A DNA stretch of 64,000 bases from Tillus elongatus (Eukaryota > Arthropoda > Insecta > Coleoptera > Cleridae): contig OZ023270.1 of the NCBI GenBank assembly GCA_964006375.1, positions 51,757,120 through 51,821,119 of the forward strand, in the 5' to 3' direction. Below are positions 24,074 to 32,239 of the stretch, in pieces (the first letter of the stretch is position 1; each line of letters opens with the position of its first letter). The notes under the pieces are model-generated. The model had not been told where the DNA came from, searched no databases, and saw only the letters and a list, made by a program, of their open reading frames with translations. The translations under genes were made by a program, and so were the position numbers.

Positions 24074-24264
24074 TGTTATATTATTGTTAATAGATTTTAT
24101 TACGGGAACGTGTTGTAAAATGAAACATCAATCTCCATTATCCAGTATTAACTGAACTGTCATTTTATTCCCACTCTGTTAAACACATTACATATATATA
24201 TTGAAAGGTTATGCATACAGCCATACATGACACTGCTATATGTGTCACATATCACTGTACCACA
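24074..24264 (-). repeat. Gypsy 5' LTR
   Basis: 191 bp. On the minus strand it ends in AACA and is followed at once by TGGCGCAATCGG, a primer-binding site pattern complementary to a tRNA 3' end ending in CCA. I did not assign the tRNA. Confidence 0.94.
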
Positions 24265-24269
24265 ATACT

Positions 24270-24545
24270 TCATGTGGATTTTGCCGCATGTCATTGCAGG
24301 CTTGCTGAATCCTTAAAACTAAATCATCTTTTGTTAATACTGTAGTAGTGTAAACTGTCTTTTACATTTCCCTAAACGTAGGTGTCCAGTGGATTTATAT
24401 TCGGTGGCCTAGGTGGCCAGGCCACTGGTCCAATTCCATTGACCACGTCATTATTCATGTCATTCCCGCTAGACGGCCAATCCAACGTTGACATTTAATT
24501 GTCAGAATGAAGCGGTTCGGTTTTGTATAAAATTTTATAAATTTG
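24270..24545 (-). pseudogene. Mariner-like transposase, third catalytic-Asp region
   Basis: Residues on the minus strand read GPVAWPPRPPNINPLDT, followed by a VWGNVK-like strand and a DLVLRIQQACNDMRQNPHEV helix. This is the WPPRSPDLNPLD box of DDE_3 transposases with Asp replaced by Asn in one position. The frame is cut by the Gypsy LTR at 24264 and resumes at 19659 with INSLIRRCRKCFEVGGLHFEQ. Confidence 0.66.
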
Positions 24546-24885
24546 GTATAAACATGGAATGTAAATGAAGAATGATGATGGGAAAGTAATTATGGATGTG
24601 TAAAGATTAGTAGTAAATGAAGGCAGTGATTGGAAATGTAAGAAGGAAGAAAAAATGGTATAAAAAGTTTATTTAAAATGGTTTGTCAAAATTCGAAGTA
24701 TGTCATATTTGGATAATGCAGTGTCAAGTATTTTTAGAATAAATTGTTTAAATTATGTCACTATATACTACACAAGTCAAAATGGACTTACTGTATAGAC
24801 ATATTGTGTAATTTCAGTCAATAAAGTATAAGTATTAGTATTTAGCCATTCTCCTACAACTACTTTCAAATGCAGGGGACTTGAT
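24546..24885. other. Unidentified insert inside the mariner-like transposase
   Basis: The segment interrupts the transposase between the middle part and the third catalytic region, where the second catalytic Asp box would be expected. It is AT-rich and noncoding, and resembles nothing else in the window. It could be a replacement, a small insertion or strongly decayed transposase. Confidence 0.4.
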
Positions 24886-25160
24886 CTAGTTGTAGCCAGC
24901 TTTCATGTTTAAGGTAAGGGGTATCATTATCATCCTATCATCAATGTAGTACTGGAGGTTATCAGTAAGAAATTCAAGAAATAGTTCTGAGTTTAACCTT
25001 AGGGGTAGAAAATGTGGACCACAAACAATATTGTCACAAACTCCCAACCAAACATATACGAAAAATTCATTTTGAAAAGACGGTGACCGAATTTCTAGAG
25101 GATTCTTGTGTGTCCAAACATGGATATTATGGTAATTCGTTATTCCACATTTACTGAGTA
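24885..25160 (-). pseudogene. Mariner-like transposase, middle part
   Basis: On the minus strand the residues read VWLGVCDNIVCGPHFLP, then RLNSELFLEFLTDNLQYYID with frameshifts. This is the VWAGI...GPYFLP-type strand between the first and second catalytic Asp of mariner-like enzymes. It directly abuts the left TIR of the pogo-like element, fitting an insertion into this gene. Confidence 0.62.
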
Positions 25161-25938
25161 AGGATTAGGGTGGATTGCCCAGAGAATGAACAGCAACCAG
25201 TAAATGAACAAATCGGCAGTCATTAGCTTATAATAAGAATCTAGCCAATTGCAGATTACTCTAGAACGTTTCAATTATTTACAAAGATTGCGCAGTAGGC
25301 TGTTCATTCATAGGTAAAACTTTAGCCCAAATCAGTGGGTCTCAGTCTACCGTGATGTTAAGTGTTGGTATGTAACAAGAACAGTAGCAGCCATTTTGTT
25401 TAAGGTAAGGTGACGACATGCCTTCCTAAAATTAAGCTATATATCCCTTAAAACAAATATAATTATATAATTTCAGAAACTATTAAGAAGTCAAGATATT
25501 CGGTATAATGATTTTCAATATCAATATCGTTTATATTAAATATTTAACAGTATTTTCACGTGTTCAGTTACTGGATATGAAAGTAATGCTAAACCTAGTA
25601 AATGAACAAGGTTTTCATTCACTGGGTTTTACGAATTTATTTCAAAATCGAGCAAAAATGAACCCTAAGGTATACTGGTTGTTGTGTCACTTAAAGTCGT
25701 ATTATTTTGTAGACTAGGTTAGTCTTAGCCAGTAAATGAACACGCTTTTTGTTTTGTGTTCAACAAATGGGTTATGGTGTTCATTTACTGGAAAATGAAT
25801 TAATATCGCATAGATTGAAGTACCTATTTTCATTTAGGTAGGTGATTATGTAATACCTAATTGGGTATCATGACTCACATAATAGATAAAGATCTAATAC
25901 AGGTATATTCTTACAGGTGTTAATCAATATTTTTGAAA

Positions 25939-26181
25939 ATGAGTGATCAAAAAGTTTCCGATAAGCTACAGTACAGCAGGTTTAAATATTCAGAAGATAC
26001 TCTAGTTCAAGCTCTACAGGACATAACAATTGGATTCGAAACTTTGAATGGAGCTTCAAAAAAGTACAATATCCCCAAATCTACTCTGCATAATAAAATT
26101 AATGGGAAGGTACCTAATTTTAGAAGAATGGGTCCACAGCCTGTTCTGAATGAAGCTGAAGAAATCCGCTTAGAGCATTGA
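25939..26181 (+). CDS. Pogo-like transposase, N-terminal PSQ-type HTH (interrupted)
   Basis: The ATG at 25939 (MSDQKVSDKL) is preferred over a TTG at 25933. The region carries YSEDTLVQALQDITIGFE, GASKKYNIPKSTLHNKINGK, a helix-turn-helix of the psq/pipsqueak kind that binds the transposon ends. An in-frame TGA at 26179-26181 interrupts it. Reading continues in the same frame at 26182, so this is a nonsense mutation and not a natural end. Confidence 0.8.
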   Translation: MSDQKVSDKLQYSRFKYSEDTLVQALQDITIGFETLNGASKKYNIPKSTLHNKINGKVPNFRRMGPQPVLNEAEEIRLEH

Positions 26182-26211
26182 ATCATCGCTAAAGCCAAAC
26201 TAGGGTTCCCT

Positions 26212-26640
26212 ATGCACCCAACAGAAGTAAAAGACGCAGTACAAAAGGTTTTGACTCAATCTGGCCGACCAAATCCCTTCAAAGACAACAGACCAGGTGA
26301 CAAATGGTTGAAATTATTTTTGCAGAGGCATCCCACTATCACAAAAAGAAATACAGAAATAATCTCCAAGGCCCGGGCTGCAGTGACTGAAGAGGCAATT
26401 AGAGACTGGTTTTTGGACCTAAAAAATTATTTAAGTGAAGAAAAGCTATTGAGCAGCATGATGGAAGATCCGTCCAGGATATACAATGCCGACGAAACGG
26501 GTGTAAGAACATGCGTTAAATCTGGATTAGTTTTGGGACCAGTGAACAAATATTTTAAAAATCTTTATGAAATTTCATCTGGCAAGGAGAAACAGTCAAT
26601 TACCGTTCTATGTAACTACAGTGCAAACGGTGTGCTGTAG
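26212..26640 (+). CDS. Pogo-like transposase, CENP-B HTH and first catalytic Asp
   Basis: This is in the same frame as 25939-26181. It reads FPMHPTEVKDAVQKVL, DKWLKLFLQRHPTITKRNTE, a CENP-B-type DNA-binding region, and then IYNADETGVRT, the first catalytic Asp of DDE_1. The frame ends at a TAG at 26638-26640. A one-base shift here leads into the following frame, which continues the family pattern. Confidence 0.82.
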   Translation: MHPTEVKDAVQKVLTQSGRPNPFKDNRPGDKWLKLFLQRHPTITKRNTEIISKARAAVTEEAIRDWFLDLKNYLSEEKLLSSMMEDPSRIYNADETGVRTCVKSGLVLGPVNKYFKNLYEISSGKEKQSITVLCNYSANGVL

Positions 26641-26645
26641 CGCCA

Positions 26646-27263
26646 ATGGTGGTGTTCCCTTACCAGAGGATCCCGAAAGAGTTGGCACTGTCAGTTCCAA
26701 AAGGCTGGGGAATCGGACGATCTGATACCGGCTGGATGACAGGATCTACATTCTATGAATATGTGGCGAATATATTCGATCCATGGCTGATTAAGAAGCG
26801 AATCGAGTTTCCAATTATTCTATTTATCGACGGCCACAAATCTCATTATAGCATTGAATTATATGAATTTTGCGTGAAGGAACAAATAATACTGTATTGT
26901 CTATACCCTAACTCTACACATATTATTCCACCGTGCGATGTGACTATATTTCGACCTTTGAAGGTCGAGTGGAAGAAAATTTGTCAGCTTCACAAGCAAA
27001 GAACTTCCGCATCGATAACAAAGTACAACTTTTGTCCTTTATTTAAGGAAGCCTTTGATCAAGCATCACAGGTCAGTACAATAGTCAATGGATTTAAGAC
27101 ATGTGGAATTTTTCCCTTCAATCCAAACGCAGTAGATTTTTCCAAATGTATATCAGCCAGGAGAAACGATGTCTTCCCGAAACTTGCAAATGTTCAACAT
27201 AAAGATGAAATAACCTCTGAAGATTACAAATCATGCTTAAAAGTTATGCACCAGTTTTTTTAG
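26646..27263 (+). CDS. Pogo-like transposase, DDE_1 core with second and third catalytic Asp
   Basis: The frame (open before 26646) reads MVVFPYQRIPKELALSVP, GWMTGSTFYEYVANIFDPWL, then IILFIDGHKSHYSIELYEFC with the second Asp and HIIPPCDVTIFRPLK with the third. The D...DGHKSH...PPCD pattern is that of pogo/jerky-like transposases. The C-terminal part GFKTCGIFPFNPNAVDFS is also typical. It ends at a frameshift in a T-run near 27255. Confidence 0.85.
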   Translation: MVVFPYQRIPKELALSVPKGWGIGRSDTGWMTGSTFYEYVANIFDPWLIKKRIEFPIILFIDGHKSHYSIELYEFCVKEQIILYCLYPNSTHIIPPCDVTIFRPLKVEWKKICQLHKQRTSASITKYNFCPLFKEAFDQASQVSTIVNGFKTCGIFPFNPNAVDFSKCISARRNDVFPKLANVQHKDEITSEDYKSCLKVMHQFF

Positions 27264-27877
27264 GGAATGAAAAAATAATTGAATTTGAGGAAAAGTATGA
27301 AAATCAAGCTGCATCTAACGAAGACTTTTATTCACTATGGAAACACTGTAAAATTGGAACATATACTGAAAATTCCACCACTGGGCAAGACAACAATAAC
27401 GATCAGGCTTACATAACAGATTTTACAGAAGATTTCTTAGATACTTTACCGCTACAAATAGATGGCGTTTTATATCAGATCAATAATGATACATTTGATA
27501 GCAGTAATATTGTAAACGAAACAATGAATCAGCTGATACTTCTATGTGAAGATATTATTGAATCAATACTGGACTATGTCTACAAAATTGTAGAAAACCC
27601 AAGTGCGAGAAATGTGACTTTTGCCGAGCAGGCCGAAACTGACTGTTTGGAGATTAATAAAATAAACATATTATCAAATATTATTATACGAGGAAGTAAA
27701 GAAAATGAAATGAATAATTCACTTTGGCAACAACATTTACACTGGCCACAGCAACTAAAGAAGAACCAAAAACGTAAAACTGCCGAAAAAATGCCATTTG
27801 CTGTTACTTCGGATAAATGGTTCAAATATTATCAAAAACAAGAGAATGAGAAAAAACAAAAAAAAAAGAAAACATAA
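27233..27877 (+). CDS. Pogo-like transposase, acidic and Lys-rich tail
   Basis: Overlapping the previous frame, this continues after the T-run with VFLGNEKIIEFEEKYENQ. An acidic, low-complexity region follows (YITDFTEDFLDTLPLQIDG), then a basic stretch NQKRKTAEKMPFAVTSDKWF and a Lys run. The A-run near 27860-27875 shifts the frame once more; a further Lys/Asn/Ser-rich stretch follows to about 28105. No domain is recognised in this part. Confidence 0.65.
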   Translation: MLKSYAPVFLGNEKIIEFEEKYENQAASNEDFYSLWKHCKIGTYTENSTTGQDNNNDQAYITDFTEDFLDTLPLQIDGVLYQINNDTFDSSNIVNETMNQLILLCEDIIESILDYVYKIVENPSARNVTFAEQAETDCLEINKINILSNIIIRGSKENEMNNSLWQQHLHWPQQLKKNQKRKTAEKMPFAVTSDKWFKYYQKQENEKKQKKKKT

Positions 27878-28133
27878 AAAAGAGAAAATTAGAAATAGAG
27901 CAGAAAAAAACTGCAGCTCTAGCGAAAAGAAACGCCAATCAATTAAAAAAATCTCAGACTAAACAAAAACGCAAAGCTGATGACACTGAGCTTTTTAGTA
28001 GTGGAAATAATCAAGAGACTAATAGCAGCACCGACGGCGATATGCAATTACCTCAGGCATCATCTGATAATACAATTGATCCTGAAAATGAAATACTTAC
28101 AAAAAACGCAAGGAGCTGGACACAGAAACTAAT

Positions 28134-28388
28134 TTGACTGAAACTTCAACAAACATTTTAAAAGGAGGCGACTATGTGATTGTATTATATGATAGTAAAC
28201 AGTACCCAGGAATAATAAAAAATATTGAAGATCAAGAATACGAAGTCAGTGTAATGAAACAAACTTCAAACAAGATGTGGAAATGGCCAAAGCGTCCCGA
28301 CCAGATCTGCTATAAAAAATCTCACATAATAAAAACAATTTGTGACCCAAACATTTCTTCTCGTGGCGATTTTAATGTTGAAATGTAA
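28134..28388 (+). CDS. Pogo-like transposase, C-terminal SH3/Tudor-like domain
   Basis: The frame is open from about 28105, so the listed start is not a real initiation site. It reads GGDYVIVLYDSKQYPGIIKN, YEVSVMKQTSNKMWKWPKRP, and DQICYKKSHIIKTI, ending NVEM with a stop at 28386-28388. The VxVxYdxKxYPGxI pattern and following W-x-W-P box resemble small beta-barrel domains of the Tudor/SH3 kind. I infer this from the pattern; no structure or search was available. It is fused at the end of the transposase. Confidence 0.55.
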   Translation: MTETSTNILKGGDYVIVLYDSKQYPGIIKNIEDQEYEVSVMKQTSNKMWKWPKRPDQICYKKSHIIKTICDPNISSRGDFNVEM

Positions 28389-28799
28389 ATACCTATACCT
28401 AAGCCTTTCAAGATCTGTTGTTTCTTTAACTAGATGCACCTAGTACATGTAGTAGGCAGTAGGTATATTTTTGTAACTAATGTTTAATTAAATAAATGAC
28501 TGTTCATTTACTGGTTGTTTTCGGTTTCATTTACTAGATTTTTCTGTTCATTCACTAGATTTTATGGCATTTTTTAATAAGTATTTATTTCAACACAGAA
28601 ATAATAAAACAATAAAGTTTTAGTTATTCCTAAAACTTTATTATATATTGTGGGCCACCTTTGCCAATTAATTTATTGGCATATATTGAAAACCTATAGC
28701 ACAATAGCGGCCTAAAGTCAGTACACCACTTATTTGTTCATTTACTGGCTGATCCACCCTAATCCATGTACAGAATTTTTTGCAAAACGTCAGGATGTT

Positions 28800-29192
28800 C
28801 TTCCATCGAGTTTAAAAGCCATTGGCAAAACCGCATTTGCTTTTCAGCATCCCCATGGTGTAAATCCTGTAGGTGATATGCGTGCCTGTGGTCATCTTGT
28901 AGTGTTGCTCTTGTAGTTGCTGAGCTGCATTGTGATAGCTAAGCCTCGGATTCTTATCAAAAGTACGAAGAATATGATTCCAATTGTTATTTCGATGTGT
29001 CCTGTTATGTTCATTATTCACATACAGGCCAAAGTTATGAAAGTTCCTATGTGTTGCAGTGAAGACACTAGCATCTGGAATTCTTCTATTTGGGTAACGT
29101 GTTTGATATTCATGAATTGTCGCTTCTGCATTTCCGTCACAAAATCCATAACAAAAATGAATATCTGCGTATTCCTCGTTACTGAAAAGCAT
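28800..29192 (-). pseudogene. Mariner-like transposase, N-terminal part
   Basis: The frame starts MLFSNEEYADIHFCYGFCDG, then EYQTRYPNRRIPDASVF and RNFHNFGLYV. This is the N-terminal helix-turn-helix seen in arthropod mariner-like transposases (the DUF4817 type, with its EEYADMH...FPNRRIP pattern). It ends near the right edge of the pogo-like insertion. Downstream coding resumes on the far side of that insertion at about 25160. Confidence 0.72.
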
Positions 29193-29398
29193 ATTTTAGG
29201 ATAATAACGATAATAACAACACCAATAATAAGGATAACACTTAGGGAGCTAACTAAATGTCACACATTTACTAATTAATTTGACAGATGAATTTGTTATT
29301 GTCTTACTTGCTGAATTGTTTGACATCTCTAATCTTCCACGTTTTTGATTATTTACTTTTAAGGATTTAGCAAGTCAGCATTAATATGTACCAAAATT

Positions 29399-29720
29399 AT
29401 TTTGGATTTTTTACTCCTTACTCAAAAACAGTGTGTCCTACAGAAAAAATGAAAGAGAGCTTTTTTCTCACAAATTGAATGAGGAATTCAAAATTGATTT
29501 ATATTTTAAGAAATATCCAGTGAGTGCTAGTATGGATGCCACTGGTAAAACAAAAATCATATTTTTCATCACAAAATGTGCTACCTCGATGGCAGTTAAC
29601 ACCTATAAAATTTCATCCAAATATCTTCAGCTACCTGGATACAATTAATAAATGTCATTTTTTCAAACCAAACTTGAACGAGTATTTTCTTAATGAAGCG
29701 AATATGCCTAGTATGAAGGA
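29399..29720. repeat. Right terminal inverted repeat of the mariner-like element
   Basis: Inverted partner of 19150-19506. The open frames at 29433-29648 and 29524-29727 fall wholly inside the repeat and are not genes. Exact outer ends are uncertain because similarity fades past about 29720. Confidence 0.78.
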
Positions 29721-30069
29721 AATGTAAATCAAAATAAGAAATCTGTGAACGAACTGTAATTTTAATTATAAAAACATGTTGAAGTTCTATAACACAAAGT
29801 TTTGACAAATCTTCGCTAAACATTTTCAGCCATATCAATATGTACAGCCAAGTGAGGTGACCAAATCACTGAACATTAATCAAATATAAACCGTACAATC
29901 AATGGGTCGAGGATGATCAGTCTACGGACACTGCTAAAAAGATAAGTAATTTTCGTTAACCCAACATTCTTGCAGCTTTGAATGCAATGGGACATCCAGA
30001 TCAAGGCAGTATTAACACATCAAGAGATAATCAGAATCTGCAGTGGTAAACTGAGAGATATCTCTTTGG

Positions 30070-31085
30070 GAAAACTTATCATAAAACACTTATTTATGTT
30101 CAAATGAGGATCATTTATATGGCATCATGAAGGCAAGTACTCCAAATCATGGGCAAGGGCTGACATTTCAGCAGCTGTTAGACTGAAGTGACAATTTGTA
30201 AATCATCTGCGAACATTCAATGAACGAAAGGACATTCCAATACCATTGATGAAAATGTTGAATAGAAGTAGCCCAAGGTGTGAACCTTGTGGGACCCCAG
30301 ATAACATATATAAGATCAGAGTAATGCCCACTTACTTTAACTCCGAAGGTTTGTCCTTCAAGATACCAATGGACTCCTGCCAGCAGCGGATCTCTAATTT
30401 TGAGAAAATTTGAGAACCAGTATCACAGTCATCTCAAGTACTTTTCTAAGGGAGAACCAATTCAAACATGCCTATAATTTATGACTTGTAGATTTTAATG
30501 ACCTCCGGAAATGTGCCAGAATAAAGTGAAATATTGAGGATGAGACTGAGGGGTCTTGCAAAAGCACAAGAATATGCTCTGGAAGAGAACAGGAGGTATC
30601 TGATCTGGACCCCGGTGCATTTATTAACATTTAAGTTTACTAACATAGACAGAATTTTCTCATCAGAAAGAATAATGCAGTTAATGTCAATTGTAGATTC
30701 AGGTTCCAAAGATGATGTCAGAATTGTAGGATCTGTAAAAATCGTCTTTATGTAAGAAGGTTTGCTATATCTCATGACTTATTAGCAGATGAGTCATTAT
30801 AGAGCATAACAGAAGGAAGACTGTCAACATTAGTCGTTGATCTATAACATTTCTAAAATGAAGATGGATCATGGGCACTATTAGATTATATCTTGCCTAT
30901 GTAACTAATATGAAGTTGTTTGCCGAGATCTTTACATTTATCTGAACGAAACCCGAAGTTGAGATCTGATAAACCAGTTTTTTTATATTTTTTATGAGCA
31001 GCTTTCTTACTACAGAGATCATTTACCTCTTTATTAAACCAAATAAGAAAAAAAGATTAAATAATTTTCAGCACTGGTACAAACT
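30070..31085 (-). pseudogene. LINE fragment: EN-RT linker and RT N-terminal half
   Basis: Starting at about 31060 on the minus strand, the residues read WFNKEVNDLCSKKAAHKKY and SDLNFGFRSDKCKDL. Then 30775-30479 gives LSDEKILSMLVNLNVNKCTG, FARPLSLILNISLYSGTFPE. At 30300-30220 a SGVPQGSHLGPLLF-like segment appears across frameshifts (visible as FNIFINGI-type residues). These are the usual linker and first RT motifs of Jockey/CR1-like LINEs. The element is broken at both ends and by many frameshifts. Confidence 0.7.
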
Positions 31086-31137
31086 TCTCCACGCAAACAT
31101 ACAAAATGTCAATGTATAACAATATAAACATTTATTT

Positions 31138-31290
31138 CACTGTAAGGCTAGATGTATTCTCACCATGATTAGAACTGCAGACCGGTTTCGCTCTAATTAG
31201 GGCTCATCAGTACGGTATACTAATTACAGCGAGAAGACACCTATAAAGTAATACAGCTTTGGTAGCCAGCCTCTTAGAACATTGTGAGAT
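31138..31290 (-). repeat. Ribozyme-bearing direct repeat, copy 1
   Basis: The block shares GTAAGG, GCTAGATGTATTCT, GCAGACCGGTTT, GCTCATCAGTAC, GTATACTAATTACAGC and GTTAGCCAG-like segments with 31450-31585 in the same orientation. The offset is about 312 bp. The sequence between the copies is not a repeat of anything else in the window. Confidence 0.78.
31174..31216 (-). ncRNA. Hammerhead ribozyme-like motif, copy 1
   Basis: On the minus strand the core CUGAUGA (31204-31210) is followed by a stem II of four to five pairs with one mismatch (GCCCU...AGAGC). Then come GAAA (31186-31189), a palindromic ACCGGU stem III and the cleavage triplet GUC (31180-31182). Stem I forms from GUA before the core and UGC after the cleavage site, with five of six pairs. 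All invariant core bases are present. The three-pair, loopless stem III is typical of the minimal hammerheads of Penelope-like and related retroelements, which act best as dimers. Activity is inferred, not shown. Confidence 0.68.
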
Positions 31291-31449
31291 GTACGACAGG
31301 GTCGCCTTCTCGGTGCGGAACCAGGTAGTATGTTGTCACGACAGCTCCAAATAACACAAAATGTTATAAAATGGAGATTGTGTACAACCAACTAACAATT
31401 TTGTAAATTGTCAGCCCTGGCCCATTTCTTCCTAATATATGGACAATGT

Positions 31450-31585
31450 ATGTAAGGCGCTAGATGTATTCTCGCCATAATCAGAACCGCAGACCGGTTT
31501 TGCTCTTAATAGCTCATCAGTACAGTATACTAATTACAGCTAGAACACACCTAAAAAATAATATGGCTATGTTAGCCAGAATTTA
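31450..31585 (-). repeat. Ribozyme-bearing direct repeat, copy 2
   Basis: Direct partner of 31138-31290. It differs at scattered sites and carries a few short deletions in the stem II region. Confidence 0.78.
31486..31526 (-). ncRNA. Hammerhead ribozyme-like motif, copy 2, degraded core
   Basis: Same layout as copy 1: CUGAUGA, a short stem II, ACCGGU and GUC, with stem I improved to six pairs (two G-U). The invariant G of the GAAA box is A here (GCAAAAC), which should abolish self-cleavage. Confidence 0.6.
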
Positions 31586-32194
31586 TTTCACTTATTGCAT
31601 TTCTTAATCATTGTTTTTTTCATGCACTGTACTCGTGAAAGTTGCCTTACTATTTTAGCATAGTCTCGGGATCAGAAAAACATTTTGAGCGCAGTGTAAA
31701 ATTAACGTGGTAGTGGTTTGGAACGTGTATGTTTGAATCAGGCTTCTATGTTATGCAGAGCTGAAAACAGTGCCCTATATATGAGATACCCAGACTATCG
31801 TTTAGTTTTTTGTTTGTTTTTGTTTTCTGTTCGGTTACATATCTATTTGTTATTGCCACTTCTGTGTACTCAACGGCTTAATGCTCTATTTATTTTAAAT
31901 TAGCAATATATGTTTAATTTTATATAATAAGTTTTATAAGTTGATAAATCTATCTTACAGAAGTTTAGTAAACAAGTTTTGATAAAAATTCAGTATGTTT
32001 ATTTTTTTCTGTCGGATTCTAACAATGTTTTAATGAATTACATACTAACAAATTCTTTGTACATGTTTTATATACAGTATTTGTCTTACATATCAACCCT
32101 GAATATTGATTAGGAGTGACATGACACATGAACTGGAAACTAATTTCATGTAATACTGGTTTTAATTTGTTTGTAATTTAACTAATTCTTTCAG

Positions 32195-32239
32195 GTTGGC
32201 AACAGTAACCAACAAGACACCGGAACAAGTTTAAAGTAG
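32195..32239 (+). CDS. Pur-alpha: Pur-alpha, last coding exon with stop
   Basis: A short terminal exon begins after the pyrimidine-rich acceptor taattctttcag (32183-32194). In the phase left by the preceding donor it encodes VGNSNQQDTGTSLK and then TAG at 32237-32239. The polar, Gln/Ser/Thr-rich content continues the low-complexity tail that follows the third PUR repeat. The exon is too short to call alone. The call rests on the strong acceptor, the matching phase, the immediate stop and the plausible poly(A) signal about 410 bases downstream. An alternative, unseen terminal exon cannot be excluded without transcript data. Confidence 0.72.
   Translation, partial: VGNSNQQDTGTSLK

Larger units (their letters stand above)
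19665..24264 (-). mobile_element. Near-intact Ty3/Gypsy LTR retrotransposon
   Basis: Length is 4600 bp. The LTRs are 19665-19853 and 24074-24264, both with TG...CA ends, flanked by the target duplication ATACT at 19660-19664 and 24265-24269. The minus-strand order is LTR, primer-binding site, gag-pol, polypurine tract, LTR. A single gag-pol frame, no envelope gene, and the domain order protease, RT, RNase H, integrase identify Ty3/Gypsy. It lacks an env and is therefore presumably non-infectious. The LTRs differ only by one TA unit, indicating a young insertion, yet pol carries a frameshift. Confidence 0.93.
25161..28766 (+). mobile_element. Pogo-like DNA transposon
   Basis: The ends share a perfect 14-bp inverted repeat GGATTAGGGTGGAT (25162 inward, and 28752-28765 inverted). 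A TA lies beside the left end, and TG where TA is expected on the right. The motif GTTCATTTACTGG or its complement recurs several times near both ends. It encodes a pogo-type transposase with PSQ-like and CENP-B-like HTH domains, a D-D-D catalytic core and an unusual C-terminal domain. It lies inside the mariner-like transposase. At least five coding lesions make it non-autonomous now. Confidence 0.82.
19145..29725 (-). mobile_element. Mariner-like element with long TIRs, split by Gypsy and pogo insertions
   Basis: Two inverted arms of about 320-360 bp bound this composite (19150-19506 and 29399-29720). Transposase fragments on the minus strand run in the right order between them: N-terminal part at 29192-28800, middle at 25160-24885, C-terminal core at 24545-24270 and C terminus at 19659-19560. 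The gaps are filled by the pogo-like element, an unidentified 340-bp segment (24546-24885) and the Gypsy element. Without the insertions the element would be about 2.4 kb. The coding pieces have stops and frameshifts. Confidence 0.75.
18365..32194 (+). other. Pur-alpha: Large Pur-alpha intron holding a nested transposon composite
   Basis: The intron is about 13.8 kb, phase 0 at both ends. It contains a LINE 3' end, the 19.15-29.72 kb mariner/Gypsy/pogo composite, another LINE fragment and the ribozyme-bearing repeats. The gaps 29725-30070 and 31590-32180 hold nothing I recognise. Confidence 0.75.
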
